Shown: piece by piece, positions 33,075 to 41,820 of the stretch
Position numbering within the stretch: position 1 is the first letter of the stretch
Layout: the number at the start of each line of letters is the position of its first letter
Origin: Alistipes sp.
Lineage (GTDB): Bacteria > Bacteroidota > Bacteroidia > Bacteroidales > Rikenellaceae
Assembly (NCBI GenBank): GCA_017437045.1
Contig: JAFSBY010000028.1
Location: forward strand, 1-64,000
Length of the DNA: 64,000 nucleotides
Reading direction: 5' to 3'
Translations under genes and position numbers: made by a program
The notes under the pieces: model-generated
What the model saw: the letters and a program-made list of their open reading frames with translations, nothing else
Databases searched by the model: none
Told to the model about the DNA's origin: nothing

Positions 33075-33785
33075 TCACGAGCCACCTCCGGCATCGGCCA
33101 GCACAGCCACACTGATGCGGCAATCGGGGACCGCATCCACAATCGCCTGGATGCAGGTACGCATCGTGCTGCCGGTCGTCAGCACATCGTCGACCAAGAG
33201 CAGATGACAGCCCGCCAAGCGTTCGGGATGCGCCACCCGAAAAGCATCCTGCACATTCTTGAAACGCTCTTCCCGGGTCCGCCACACTTGGGAGCGCGTA
33301 TAATGCACGCGCACGACACTCTTCGTCTCCACCTTCAGGCCCGTCTGCTCGGCAATGCCGCGCGCCAACTCCTCCGACTGATTATAGCCTCGCCACATCC
33401 GTCGCAGCGGATGCAACGGCATCGGAATCACCCAATCCACATCGGATAGGAAGAGACTTCCGGCCATCTTTCCCCCATACAAACGCCCCACCTCGCGCGC
33501 CAATCGCCAACGACTATGGTACTTGAATTGATGGATCAGATGCCGCCATTGTGGAGCTTTGTGAAACTTCAGCATGGCCACCACACGCACCTCGCACCCC
33601 TTCACACTGAGCCGGTCGCAAGGTGTATCGTTGCGGAGAGCCCAATCGGAGGTCAGCGGCGCCGAGGCCAAACAAGGCGAACAGATCGGCCCCTTCTCAT
33701 CGCCGAGCGGCAGATCGCAAACCGGGCAATGAGGCGGGAAGATCAGTGCCACAAGGGCTCGCCACCAACTATTGAGGATCGACAT
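33075..33785 (-). CDS. comF: ComF-family phosphoribosyltransferase-like protein
   Basis: 236 residues: an N-terminal zinc finger (CPVCDLPLG and CSPC), then a PRTase fold with WVIPMPLHPLRRMWRGYNQSEELARGIA and the PRPP loop LLVDDVLTTGSTM. ComF proteins help ssDNA handling during competence and are widespread in non-competent bacteria. The start is the ATG at 33783-33785, overlapping the end of priA by 17 bases; the frame extends only to a TTG further up. Pairing with priA suggests a role in fork restart or recombination (inference). Confidence 0.9.
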   Translation of the reverse strand: MSILNSWWRALVALIFPPHCPVCDLPLGDEKGPICSPCLASAPLTSDWALRNDTPCDRLSVKGCEVRVVAMLKFHKAPQWRHLIHQFKYHSRWRLAREVGRLYGGKMAGSLFLSDVDWVIPMPLHPLRRMWRGYNQSEELARGIAEQTGLKVETKSVVRVHYTRSQVWRTREERFKNVQDAFRVAHPERLAGCHLLLVDDVLTTGSTMRTCIQAIVDAVPDCRISVAVLADAGGGS

Positions 33786-36024
33786 TGATGCTGATGGTAA
33801 CTGATTTATAATCGGGATGTTCCGCAATTCGTTTCAGCTGCTCGCGGAGCAACTCATGGGCACGCTGACGCGACGCCGACTGCTCGATTTTAAGCAGCAA
33901 CGAACGGATATATTCGCCCCGGATACGATCCACCGGAGGGGCCACCGGTCCCATCAGTCGGCGACCAAAACGGGCTCGCAGTTGTTGCGCCAGCTCCCCC
34001 ACACAACGGCGCAAGAGATCCGGATCACTATGGCGCAACGTGAGTTGGGTCAGACGAGTATAAGGCGGGTAGTTGAACTCCTCGCGTTCGCGGAGCAACG
34101 TTTGGCTCATCGCCTCAAAATCGCCATAGAGGACCTGTTGCAAAACGGGGTGTTGCGGCTCGGCCGTCTGGATGACCACTTCGCCATCCGAAGAGCGACG
34201 TCCGGCACGACCGGCCACCTGCGTGAGCTGCTGAAAAGTGCGCTCCGTAGCCCGAAAATCGGGGTTATGAAGCAGGTTGTCGGCATTCAGCACGCCAACC
34301 AGAGCAACCCCCTCGAAATCAAACCCTTTAGTCACCATCTGCGTACCGATCAGAATCGACGTTCGCCGCGCCGCAAAGTCGCCAATAATGCGGTTAAAGG
34401 CACTCTCCGAGGTCACCTCATCCCGATCCAAGCGGGCCACCTGCACCTCGGGAAACAACTGCCGCACCTGCTCCTCGATCTTCTCCGTGCCGAAGCCCAT
34501 CGGCTGCAGATCGACCACCTTACACGAGGGGCACTTTTCCATGACCGCCTCCGTATGGCCGCAATAGTGACACACGAGCGCATTGCGCCCTTTGTGGTAG
34601 GTCAAGGTCACATTGCACGACGGACATTGGGCCGTCCAACCACACTCCGTACAGGCCAGATAGGGGGCAAAGCCTCGTCGATTCTGAAACAGAATCACCT
34701 GCTCGCCACGCGCCAGGGTCTGCTCCATCTTATCCAGCAACAGCTTGTTGAAATGTCCATGTCGTTCGCCCCGTCGGGCAGCACGACGCGTATCCGAGAG
34801 ATAGATTTTCGGAGGGCGCGCCTCGCCATATCGCTCACTCAGGCGGGCAAAGCCATACTTTCCGTAGCGGGCATTGAGCCACGATTCGAGCGAGGGCGTA
34901 GCACTTCCCAACACCGCCCGTCCCCCCGCAGCATGGGCCATATAGACGGCCACATCGCGGGCCTCGTAACGCGGAGCCGGCTCGGCCTGCTTATAGCAGG
35001 CATCGTGCTCCTCATCGACCAGCACGAGTTGCAAATTCTTGAAAGGCAGGAAGATAGACGAACGTACACCCACGACAAATTCACCCCCCTGCGAGTGGTT
35101 CAGTTGCAGGTAGGTCTCGGCACGTCGCAGGTTGGTCAGCCGCGAATGATAGGCCGTTACACGGCTGCCAAAGATACGCTCCATGCGTTCGATGAGCTGT
35201 GCCGTGAGGGCAATTTCGGGCACAAGCAACAAAACATCGCCCCCGCGAGCCAACGTTTCGGCTATCAGGTGGATATAGATTTCGGTCTTGCCCGATCCGG
35301 TGATGCCATGCAGCAAAGCGGCCGTCTTCCCCTGCTCAAAACTTGCGTGCAGTGCCTCCAGGGCTTGCCTCTGGTGTTCCGAGAGGGTCGGCAGCAAGAA
35401 GCGGGCCGCGTCGTGTCCCCCGTCGCGCGTATGCTCCTCGACGCACAAAATCTCCTTCTTGACCAACGTATTGAGGGGCGTTATCTCCGAGCGGAGCAGG
35501 CGACGAGCCACCTCCCCGGTGCGCATGCGTTCCTCACTCCCAACCACCTCCAACAAGGCGGCATAGAGCCTCGGAGCGCGCCGCTCGTAACGATCCAACA
35601 GCTCATTCAAGGCCTTCTCGTCCGCCGCATAGTGCGGAGCAAGGCGATAATAACGTTCCGTGCGGGGTTGGAATTGCCGATCGAGCAGTTGTGCTTCGGA
35701 GTCGGCCGAGGGTTTCATCAGGGCGGGCAATGCCGAGCGCATCACCTCTCCCAACGAACAGATATAATAGGTAGCCATCCACTCCCAAAGGCTGCGTTGC
35801 GTGCCACTGAGCAGTGGACGATCATAGAGACGACGTTCGATGGATTTTACGCGAGCAACCGCCGGCCGACGGTCGTGGACCTGCCAAACGATGCCCGTAT
35901 AGTATTTGCGAAGGCCGAACTGCACCACCACAGCATCCCCTGCCTCCACCTCCATTCCATCCGGGATGGCGTAGGTATAGGCCGGTTGTGCAAGCGGCAG
36001 AACAATATCGGCAAAACGAGACAC
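33769..36024 (-). CDS. priA: Primosomal protein N' (PriA helicase)
   Basis: 751 residues: an N-terminal 3'-DNA-end-binding domain, a DEAH-type helicase with Walker A GITGSGKTEIYIHL and box LVLVDEEHDACYK, and a zinc domain with CTECGWTAQCPSCN and CHYCGHTEAVMEKCPSC. Then come GTEKIEEQVRQLFP, LIGTQMVTKGFDFEGV and the final Arg motif QVAGRAGR. It reloads the replisome at stalled forks. The start is a GTG at 36022-36024, 2 bases after the yitT stop, so yitT-priA-comF form one transcript. Confidence 0.96.
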   Translation of the reverse strand: MSRFADIVLPLAQPAYTYAIPDGMEVEAGDAVVVQFGLRKYYTGIVWQVHDRRPAVARVKSIERRLYDRPLLSGTQRSLWEWMATYYICSLGEVMRSALPALMKPSADSEAQLLDRQFQPRTERYYRLAPHYAADEKALNELLDRYERRAPRLYAALLEVVGSEERMRTGEVARRLLRSEITPLNTLVKKEILCVEEHTRDGGHDAARFLLPTLSEHQRQALEALHASFEQGKTAALLHGITGSGKTEIYIHLIAETLARGGDVLLLVPEIALTAQLIERMERIFGSRVTAYHSRLTNLRRAETYLQLNHSQGGEFVVGVRSSIFLPFKNLQLVLVDEEHDACYKQAEPAPRYEARDVAVYMAHAAGGRAVLGSATPSLESWLNARYGKYGFARLSERYGEARPPKIYLSDTRRAARRGERHGHFNKLLLDKMEQTLARGEQVILFQNRRGFAPYLACTECGWTAQCPSCNVTLTYHKGRNALVCHYCGHTEAVMEKCPSCKVVDLQPMGFGTEKIEEQVRQLFPEVQVARLDRDEVTSESAFNRIIGDFAARRTSILIGTQMVTKGFDFEGVALVGVLNADNLLHNPDFRATERTFQQLTQVAGRAGRRSSDGEVVIQTAEPQHPVLQQVLYGDFEAMSQTLLREREEFNYPPYTRLTQLTLRHSDPDLLRRCVGELAQQLRARFGRRLMGPVAPPVDRIRGEYIRSLLLKIEQSASRQRAHELLREQLKRIAEHPDYKSVTISINVDPQ

Positions 36025-36026
36025 GA

Positions 36027-36977
36027 TCAGATCTTCAGCGTCTCAAAACCCTGGCCATAGACGCCAACGACCGAGCCAACAGTCATAAAGGCATTCGGAT
36101 CGACCGTCTTGACATGCTTGAGCAACAGCTGCGTTTCGCGCTTACGGCAGACCACCATCACCACCTTCGTGTTGCTCTTCGAGTACCATCCCTGGGCATC
36201 GAGCAACGTCACGCCACGGTGGACGTTGTTGGCAATCGCCTCGGCCATCTTCTCAGGGTCTTTGGTCACGATCAGCACCTGCGTAGATTGCTGGCTACCG
36301 GCCTGGATCATATCGACCGTATAGCCCACCACGGCCGTCATGATGTAACCATAGATGACCGTAGCAATCGAATAGACATGCACCCACTCACCCGTTTCAG
36401 GGTCTTGTTTGAAGAGCAGCAGGGCCGAACCAATGATAAACAGGTCGCTGTAGATCAGAATCTTACCATAGCTCACCGTACGATAGTGGTTGATGATCAC
36501 CGCCGCAATATCCGTACCTCCGGTCGAACCGCCCTGCGAAAAACAGATCACAATACCGATACCTGCACAGACACCACCCAAGACAATAGCCACGATCGGG
36601 TCAGCCAGCTTGAGAATATCCACCACTGCGCCCGTTTCCGGATCGGAGAACAGCATCTGCCACATATTCATGCTAAGCGACAAGACAACGACGCAATAGA
36701 TGGTCTTGATACCAAAATTCCACCCGACAATAAAGCCTGATATCAACAGCAATATACCGTTGATAATCAGCACCATTGTACCGATCTGAATATCCACTCC
36801 AACCGTATTGGAGAGTGCTTGGGTGATCACCAGAGCCAAACCCGATGCACCACCGCCCGTACCCTCATTCGGGAGAATACAAGCCACCCAGCCAAACGAG
36901 TAGAACAACATACCCGAGGCCATGACCACATATTCCTTGATCGTCTTCAAGATCGCAGTAATCGTAATAGGAGCCAT
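36027..36977 (-). CDS. YitT-family membrane protein (DUF161/DUF2179)
   Basis: 316 residues: about five to six membrane helices (ASGMLFYSFGWVACILPNEGTGGGASGLALVI; IQIGTMVLIINGILLLISGFIVGW; VAIVLGGVCAGIGIVICFSQGGSTGGTDIAAV) and a soluble C-terminal DUF2179 domain (STQVLIVTKDPEKMAEAIANNVHRGVTLLDAQGWYSKSNTKVVMVVCRK). It is a YitT-type putative transporter of unknown substrate. The start is the ATG at 36975-36977; the frame extends two codons to a TTG. Its promoter carries a 25-base element that also precedes the secreted cluster at 37089-41519. Confidence 0.9.
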   Translation of the reverse strand: MAPITITAILKTIKEYVVMASGMLFYSFGWVACILPNEGTGGGASGLALVITQALSNTVGVDIQIGTMVLIINGILLLISGFIVGWNFGIKTIYCVVVLSLSMNMWQMLFSDPETGAVVDILKLADPIVAIVLGGVCAGIGIVICFSQGGSTGGTDIAAVIINHYRTVSYGKILIYSDLFIIGSALLLFKQDPETGEWVHVYSIATVIYGYIMTAVVGYTVDMIQAGSQQSTQVLIVTKDPEKMAEAIANNVHRGVTLLDAQGWYSKSNTKVVMVVCRKRETQLLLKHVKTVDPNAFMTVGSVVGVYGQGFETLKI

Positions 36978-37017
36978 AAGCAAGCTTTTTTGAAGGTTCG
37001 CGTATCGTTACAAAATG

Positions 37018-37066
37018 CAAATGTATAAATTTTTGATGACAATATCACGGGCGAGACCTGAAAAAA
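37018..37066 (-). promoter_or_regulatory. yitT promoter: -7 box plus upstream conserved element
   Basis: TACATTTG on the reverse strand at 37018-37025. Upstream of it, 37042-37066 nearly repeats 41643-41667 (21 of 25 bases identical by eye), which lies at the same place in front of the five-gene secreted cluster. A shared regulator or alternative -33 recognition is possible. Confidence 0.5.
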
Positions 37067-37088
37067 TGTAGCAGATTGCACCACCGCA

Positions 37089-38477
37089 TTACTTGTCGCG
37101 ACGGATCGTCTCCTCACGAATCAGGCAACCGGGAACGATACGACGAGCGCCATCCGTGATGCGGAAGGTGGTGTAACGCAGAGCGGCATTACCCTCTTTG
37201 CCCTCCTCGTCGCTCTCTTCACCCGCCTCCAGGGCCTCCAGGGCGCCGAAGCGGTTGTCCCAGATTTTCCCCTCGATGGGCTCAATGCGACCCACGCGCT
37301 CGTAGGAGATCGTTCCATCCTCATTCTGCACCGGCATCAACACATCGAATTTCGACCGTTTGTTGATACCCTCTTTCAAGCCGATGGCAACCTCCACGGT
37401 GCGCTCGTCAGCATTGATGCGCTCGATCGGGGTGTTTACCTTGAACTCATCATACGCACGCTGCAACTCGACAATCGACTTATCGACCGCACGGGCACAG
37501 ACGCGCAACATCTGTTCGTTTTTCGGGCGTTGGGCAAAGCTGCGGCTCGAAAGGTTGGCCGCCGAGGTGGTCGTCGAGCCCACATAGATCATGCGGAACA
37601 ACGGGCTCTGATTGAAGGCCTCGTAACGTGCCGGGTCCACATGGGGATTTACGGTCCAATATTGTGACCAGAAGGTCTCTGCGACCTCGGGATTCCAATC
37701 CAACCGATAGAGGTAGGAGGTGATATTGACCTTAAAACCATCGACCTCTTCAGCCAGATCACCGGCCGCATTACCCAGATCCTCATACGAGGAGGAGGAA
37801 CTTGCCGCGCTCAAAATACCGCCGATACCGCGCAGGATTTCGCCGACCAAAGCCGAACGCTCACCACGGTCCACATAGGTGATGTCATTGACCAGCAGAA
37901 AGGTCTTGCCGATCAACTCGGCCCCTCCATCGCCCACACTCTGAATGCCTCGTCCCGAGGCGACTGCCAGCGCAATATCGGACTCCGAAGCGTCGTAGAA
38001 GCCACGCTCGAGCATCAGGTTGATATCAAACCCACCCGTCTGAAGGTCGCGGTTAAACCACTTGGCCACCAGCTCACGCGGCACGTCGTTAGCACGGATG
38101 AAGGCCTCGATATCTTGTAGATTCTGCGCCTCGGCCTTTTTCCCCTTGCGCATCCTGCGTGCCGAAGATTCAAAGGAGCGGACCGTGAGGTTGTGATCGT
38201 TGAATTTGTCGGGCGTAGGGATCGAGAAGAAGGCCTGCTCGATCTCGCTGCCATAGGGGAAACTCGAGTGGCTCATCAGCACCGAATAGAGTGAGCTGCG
38301 GTGATAACGGGCAAGCGCACCATTCTCCATCAGCCCATCCGCCTTGCCGTAGCCACTCTCGGTCGAGCCGACGGCCTCCACCGGTGTGGTCGCCTCCGCG
38401 CTGCTTACCGTGTCACTTTGCGCCATAGCGCTGGTGGCGACACACAAGGCCGCCACCAGCATCCATATATTTCTCAT
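37089..38477 (-). CDS. Unknown secreted protein, last gene of the five-gene secreted cluster
   Basis: 462 residues with a Sec signal (MRNIWMLVAALCVATSAMAQ). No family was recognised. A helical N-terminal part has an RMRKGKKAEAQNLQDIEAFIRAN segment. The middle contains LIGKTFLLVNDITYVDRGE and a Ser-rich hydrophobic stretch (IGGILSAASSSSSYEDLGNAAGDLAEEVDGFKVNITSYLYRLDW). The C-terminus looks like a small beta-barrel (RTVEVAIGLKEGINKRSKFDVLMPVQNEDGTISYERVGRIEPIEGKIWDNRF). The segment FLLVNDITY is reminiscent of CsgG-type strand patterns, but this is weak. It probably acts in the periplasm or outer membrane with the four upstream proteins. Confidence 0.75.
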   Translation of the reverse strand: MRNIWMLVAALCVATSAMAQSDTVSSAEATTPVEAVGSTESGYGKADGLMENGALARYHRSSLYSVLMSHSSFPYGSEIEQAFFSIPTPDKFNDHNLTVRSFESSARRMRKGKKAEAQNLQDIEAFIRANDVPRELVAKWFNRDLQTGGFDINLMLERGFYDASESDIALAVASGRGIQSVGDGGAELIGKTFLLVNDITYVDRGERSALVGEILRGIGGILSAASSSSSYEDLGNAAGDLAEEVDGFKVNITSYLYRLDWNPEVAETFWSQYWTVNPHVDPARYEAFNQSPLFRMIYVGSTTTSAANLSSRSFAQRPKNEQMLRVCARAVDKSIVELQRAYDEFKVNTPIERINADERTVEVAIGLKEGINKRSKFDVLMPVQNEDGTISYERVGRIEPIEGKIWDNRFGALEALEAGEESDEEGKEGNAALRYTTFRITDGARRIVPGCLIREETIRRDK

Positions 38478-38514
38478 GAGAGGTTCTCTTTATTTAAGAT
38501 AGGTATCCGTTGGA

Positions 38515-39492
38515 TTACTTCCACGGCCAAGCGTCGCGGTAGATCGTCTGCTTCTGGTTCGTACCATAGGCAACACCCACCTCTTGCCAGCTGTTGATCT
38601 GAGCCATAGCCTGCTCATGACTCTGACGATTGTTGCGCTCCTCAATGGCGCGCAGGTAGTCGATATCCTCCTTGACGCGGGTCTTGATCTCCTTCAGCAG
38701 GGCCATCGCCTCCTCATAGCAGGAGGCATCGGGGAGAATCTCCGCCAAATAGGGAGCCGCTGCACGTGCGGCAGCAGCATCCTGTCCGGCAGCCCAAATG
38801 GAACGAGCCTGGGCCAGGTTACGCAGTGCCTGATCATCACGATACTTCTTGAAGATCTCGACAGCTACCTCTACGATGCGGGGATAGCTGGGACATGCCT
38901 CCGGATAGACCGCCAAGCGGAACAGCGCCTCTTCATACTTGTAGGCACCGGCCAACGTTTGAGCCATGGTGATGATATTGTCACACTGGCTCTCGTAGTA
39001 GTCGATGATTCGGGTATTCATCTGCGTGAAGAAACGCTGCAGATCGGGCAACGAGGCCGAGATCTGTCGCAAGCTCCGGTTATAGGCCTTCTCGGGGCTA
39101 TTACCCACGCCACGGGTCGAGATCACCGTAGAGCCGAAGATCTTCTTGGCAAAGGCATCCACCACATAGAGGCTCCACTCCACCTCCTGACGATATTTGG
39201 TGGGGGCACCGGGCAACACCTGCTCATCCACCATCTGGGCCGAGCAGGTCACATAGAACTGGGCAAAATCCTCCGTAGCACCCATGCCACATTGAGCCGT
39301 GGCCGTAAGGAGCTTTGCTTCGAGCGCTTGGCGCGATGCAGCAGGGATCGTCACGGCCTCCTCGGGAAGATAGACCGAAATGGGAATCTGCGGGAGGTTC
39401 GTCTTGGCCGTCTCGGCCGTCTGAGCCATCAGGGGCGTCATCGCCATCGAGGCCAACAGCAGAGTAAAGAGGTTCTTCATGGACTTTTTCAT
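38515..39492 (-). CDS. Unknown secreted protein of the five-gene cluster
   Basis: 325 residues from the ATG at 39490-39492 (a second ATG four codons later is also possible). Signal peptide KNLFTLLLASMAMTPLMAQ. The first half resembles CsgG/LPP20-type domains: ISVYLPEEAVTIPAASRQALEAKL, FAQFYVTCSAQMVDEQVLPG and VISTRGVGNSPEKAYNRSLRQISASLPDL. The second half is all-helical with tetratricopeptide-like character (YKYEEALFRLAVYPEACPSYPRIVEVAVEIFKKY). No family name could be given. It sits 16 bases after the preceding gene and 37 bases before the next. Confidence 0.75.
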   Translation of the reverse strand: MKKSMKNLFTLLLASMAMTPLMAQTAETAKTNLPQIPISVYLPEEAVTIPAASRQALEAKLLTATAQCGMGATEDFAQFYVTCSAQMVDEQVLPGAPTKYRQEVEWSLYVVDAFAKKIFGSTVISTRGVGNSPEKAYNRSLRQISASLPDLQRFFTQMNTRIIDYYESQCDNIITMAQTLAGAYKYEEALFRLAVYPEACPSYPRIVEVAVEIFKKYRDDQALRNLAQARSIWAAGQDAAAARAAAPYLAEILPDASCYEEAMALLKEIKTRVKEDIDYLRAIEERNNRQSHEQAMAQINSWQEVGVAYGTNQKQTIYRDAWPWK

Positions 39493-39508
39493 ACGCTTCG
39501 GGGTTGAA

Positions 39509-40459
39509 TTATTTGTTTCCAAGCAACAGCGTAACCTGACCCAAGCCCTGGTTCAACAACTTGATGTCGGTGATGTTGTAGGGGGCGTTACGCAGGAACT
39601 TCACCAACTCGCGTGCGAACTGGTTGGCGGCAATAGAGCGGCCACGCTCGTCGTAAACCGGGATGCGAACATCATCAAACTGCATGTAGAGCTCGTTGTC
39701 ATCGACCAGGCTATAGCGGCCCGATACGGTGTTGTTCGCCATCCAATCCTCGATCACCTCACGCAGCTCCTTACCGTCGAACTCGGTCTCCAGGTCGATG
39801 CCGCGGGCATTCTCAAAGACATTGATGTAGATAGCCACAGCGCGACCATTTGCGAAGAGGTCGTCGAAGTGGTTCTGCAGGCGGTTGCAGAACTCGTCCA
39901 TGTGGGCAACGGCAGCCTCACGCAACAAAACGGGGGTTTCGACCGTAAAGGAGGGATCGCCCGTACCACCGGCCGAAGCTATCTCGTTGTTCGTGTAGGA
40001 GTCCAAACCCTGCAGGGTGTAGGTTACCGAGCGGCGGGGACCCACCTCATTGACCGTCCACGAGAGCTGCAGAATAATATCAGCCTTCGCCTGACGACGC
40101 AACTCCATCAGCTCGTTGCTCTGCACCGTGCTGCCATCGCGGGCCGATACGGCCGAGAGTTCGATCGACTGACGGTTGATGCTGCGCATCGCCGACTCCA
40201 GGTTCTCGAGCGGGAAGCCGCGGTCAGCCATCAGACCATTGATAGCCGAAATGACGGGCAGCAGGTCGGGGTTCTTCACCAACGCAGCGCGATAGTCGGG
40301 GATGTACTCCGTAACACCCTGGTTGTTATATTCGGTGACGAAGCCGTGCTGATAGCACCAGTTGTCGCTCGGCACTACCATCAAACGGGGCTTGCGTGCC
40401 TGGCCGAAGCTCGTAGCTGCGATCAGGCAGAGGCTCATAAGCAAAAGAAGTTTCTTCAT
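39509..40459 (-). CDS. Secreted DUF6175-like protein
   Basis: 316 residues; signal peptide MKKLLLLMSLCLIAATSFGQ. It opens with KPRLMVVPSDNWCYQHGFV and continues with INGLMADRGFPLENLESAMRSI and ELRRQAKADIILQLSWTVN, a strand-helix pattern like CsgG/TolB-N proteins. A second similar unit follows (GRAVAIYINVFENARGIDLETEFDGKELREVIEDWM). From memory this matches the Bacteroidota family DUF6175; the name is not certain. Function is unknown. It is central in the five-gene secreted cluster. Confidence 0.75.
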   Translation of the reverse strand: MKKLLLLMSLCLIAATSFGQARKPRLMVVPSDNWCYQHGFVTEYNNQGVTEYIPDYRAALVKNPDLLPVISAINGLMADRGFPLENLESAMRSINRQSIELSAVSARDGSTVQSNELMELRRQAKADIILQLSWTVNEVGPRRSVTYTLQGLDSYTNNEIASAGGTGDPSFTVETPVLLREAAVAHMDEFCNRLQNHFDDLFANGRAVAIYINVFENARGIDLETEFDGKELREVIEDWMANNTVSGRYSLVDDNELYMQFDDVRIPVYDERGRSIAANQFARELVKFLRNAPYNITDIKLLNQGLGQVTLLLGNK

Positions 40460-40481
40460 GGTTATATGCGTTTTTTTAGTT

Positions 40482-40970
40482 TTATTCGGGGATAATCTCT
40501 TGTTTGATCAAGTATGCCTGAAGTTTGCTGCGCTCCACACGCACGGTGGTGATGACGCGCATGCGGGTCGTGCGGCTCTTTGTATAGTCGTAGTCGGGGT
40601 TGTGGTCCTTCTTCGATACGAAGCTCGTGTACTTACCGCCATCCTTGAAAAACTTGTTGAAGAAGGCCTCATGCTCCACCTCTGCGCGCGGATCTGCCAC
40701 CAGCGGCTGGGAGAGGCGCGGATTATTCGGCACATCGACCCCCTTGAAGATCACCGCATGGACAGCCTCCTTGGCGGCCTGTTCGTGGGCATCCTTCTCG
40801 TCACGACCCTCGCCCTGCACGCGCAGCGTGATCGAGCCGTCGAGTTCGCTATTCATGTAGATAATCTCCTTTTTGGCAAAGGCCGAGATGGGGCCCGCCA
40901 TCTTCTTCATGCAACTTGTGGCCGAGAGGATCAAGGCTACCGCCAGGAGTAATATATAGCTTTTTTTCAT
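40482..40970 (-). CDS. Secreted lipoprotein, paralogue of the upstream gene
   Basis: 162 residues with a lipoprotein signal (ILLLAVALILSATSC, Cys20). The mature part has the pattern ITLRVQGEGRDEKDAHEQAAKEAVHAVIFKGVD, then AFFNKFFKDGGKYTSFVS and a final basic strand (MRVITTVRVERSKLQAYLIKQEI). The same pattern (AxxxAVHxVxFKG, FFxxFFxDGGxY) occurs in the gene just upstream, so they are duplicates. The layout resembles LPP20/FlgT-N-type domains, which are associated with outer membrane assemblies (inference). Confidence 0.75.
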   Translation of the reverse strand: MKKSYILLLAVALILSATSCMKKMAGPISAFAKKEIIYMNSELDGSITLRVQGEGRDEKDAHEQAAKEAVHAVIFKGVDVPNNPRLSQPLVADPRAEVEHEAFFNKFFKDGGKYTSFVSKKDHNPDYDYTKSRTTRMRVITTVRVERSKLQAYLIKQEIIPE

Positions 40971-41018
40971 GGTCTGTTTCAGTTAAATGGGTTCAAATTC
41001 GGGAGACCTCTGTCGAGA

Positions 41019-41519
41019 TTAGAAACCATGCGAGAGGGAGCGCAAGATACCGGCCGTCTCCAGATCACGACGCAGCTGGCGAATATTGACAGAGACGACA
41101 ACACCCATCTTGTGGTCCTTACCCACCTTGATGGTCTCGCTCGTGCCCACAATCGAGTTGGAGACATAGCGCATATAATCACCTCCGTCCGCAAAGAAGG
41201 TCTCAAAGAACTCGGCATGCGTGGTGATGTCGGCGGCGTCGCGGATCAAAGGGGGTTGCGTAGCACCTTCCCCCGAGTAGCCCTTGAAGAGCACACCATG
41301 CACGGCGTTCTTCTTACACTGCTCGATGGCGATGCTGGGGCGACGCGAGTAGCTCCACACCTTTACATTGACCATTCCGTTACCGGAGGTCTTCACATAC
41401 TCCAGATCATAGCGGTAGTTGCGCGTATCGATCTCCGCCTTCTTGTGTTTTCTGTTTCCGGCCACGGCTATCATGCTCACACAAAGCAAAACGGCCAAAA
41501 GGGCAAATAATTTTTTCAT
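41019..41519 (-). CDS. Secreted protein, first gene of the five-gene cluster
   Basis: 166 residues from the ATG at 41517-41519; the longer open frame begins 18 codons upstream without a signal peptide. Signal peptide MKKLFALLAVLLCVSMIAVAG. NVKVWSYSRRPSIAIEQCKKNAVHGVLFKGYSG, FFETFFADGGDYMRYVS and the strand MGVVVSVNIRQLRRDLE align with the downstream lipoprotein, but there is no lipobox Cys. It heads an operon of five secreted proteins behind the promoter at 41617-41667. Confidence 0.75.
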   Translation of the reverse strand: MKKLFALLAVLLCVSMIAVAGNRKHKKAEIDTRNYRYDLEYVKTSGNGMVNVKVWSYSRRPSIAIEQCKKNAVHGVLFKGYSGEGATQPPLIRDAADITTHAEFFETFFADGGDYMRYVSNSIVGTSETIKVGKDHKMGVVVSVNIRQLRRDLETAGILRSLSHGF

Positions 41520-41820
41520 GGTGAATAGATTAAATAGTATGGTTATTATTACTCTTGTTTCACTCCCAACCAAGCCTTCTATCTTTAGAACGCTTTTTTA
41601 CAACGAGTTGATATGACAAATATACAAAAAAAATAGATAATTATATCACAGGTGTAACCTGAAAAAAATTTTTCAAATAGTCTCATTCATTATATATCAA
41701 TACTTCAAGAGCCAAACGCATGATTTTGTAATTTTGCAAACACCCACTAAATCAATGGATTAAAGAGCAGCCAACAGTGGAGAATATTAGGAATTCTCTG
41801 TTATACCTTTAGCATATTAA
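41520..41820. other. 301-base AT-rich intergenic region
   Basis: It holds the promoter and conserved upstream element of the secreted cluster (41617-41667) and a leader of about 90 bases before the ATG at 41519. A weak inverted repeat GAGAAT/ATTCTC lies at 41780-41798, just past the stop of the CoiA-like gene. No RNA gene was recognised. Confidence 0.5.
41617..41667 (-). promoter_or_regulatory. Promoter of the five-gene secreted cluster with palindromic upstream element
   Basis: TATATTTG on the reverse strand at 41617-41624. Upstream, 41643-41667 contains the perfect inverted repeat CAGGTGTAACCTG (41649-41661) and is nearly the same as 37042-37066 before yitT. There is no standard TTTG at -33, so an activator or alternative sigma factor may be needed (inference). 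Confidence 0.55.

Noticed and set aside
33817..36060. 747-codon forward frame opposite priA
   Set aside because: It is the antisense of priA, whose helicase and zinc motifs are clear; GC-rich codon use leaves long open antisense frames. The translation has no family pattern.
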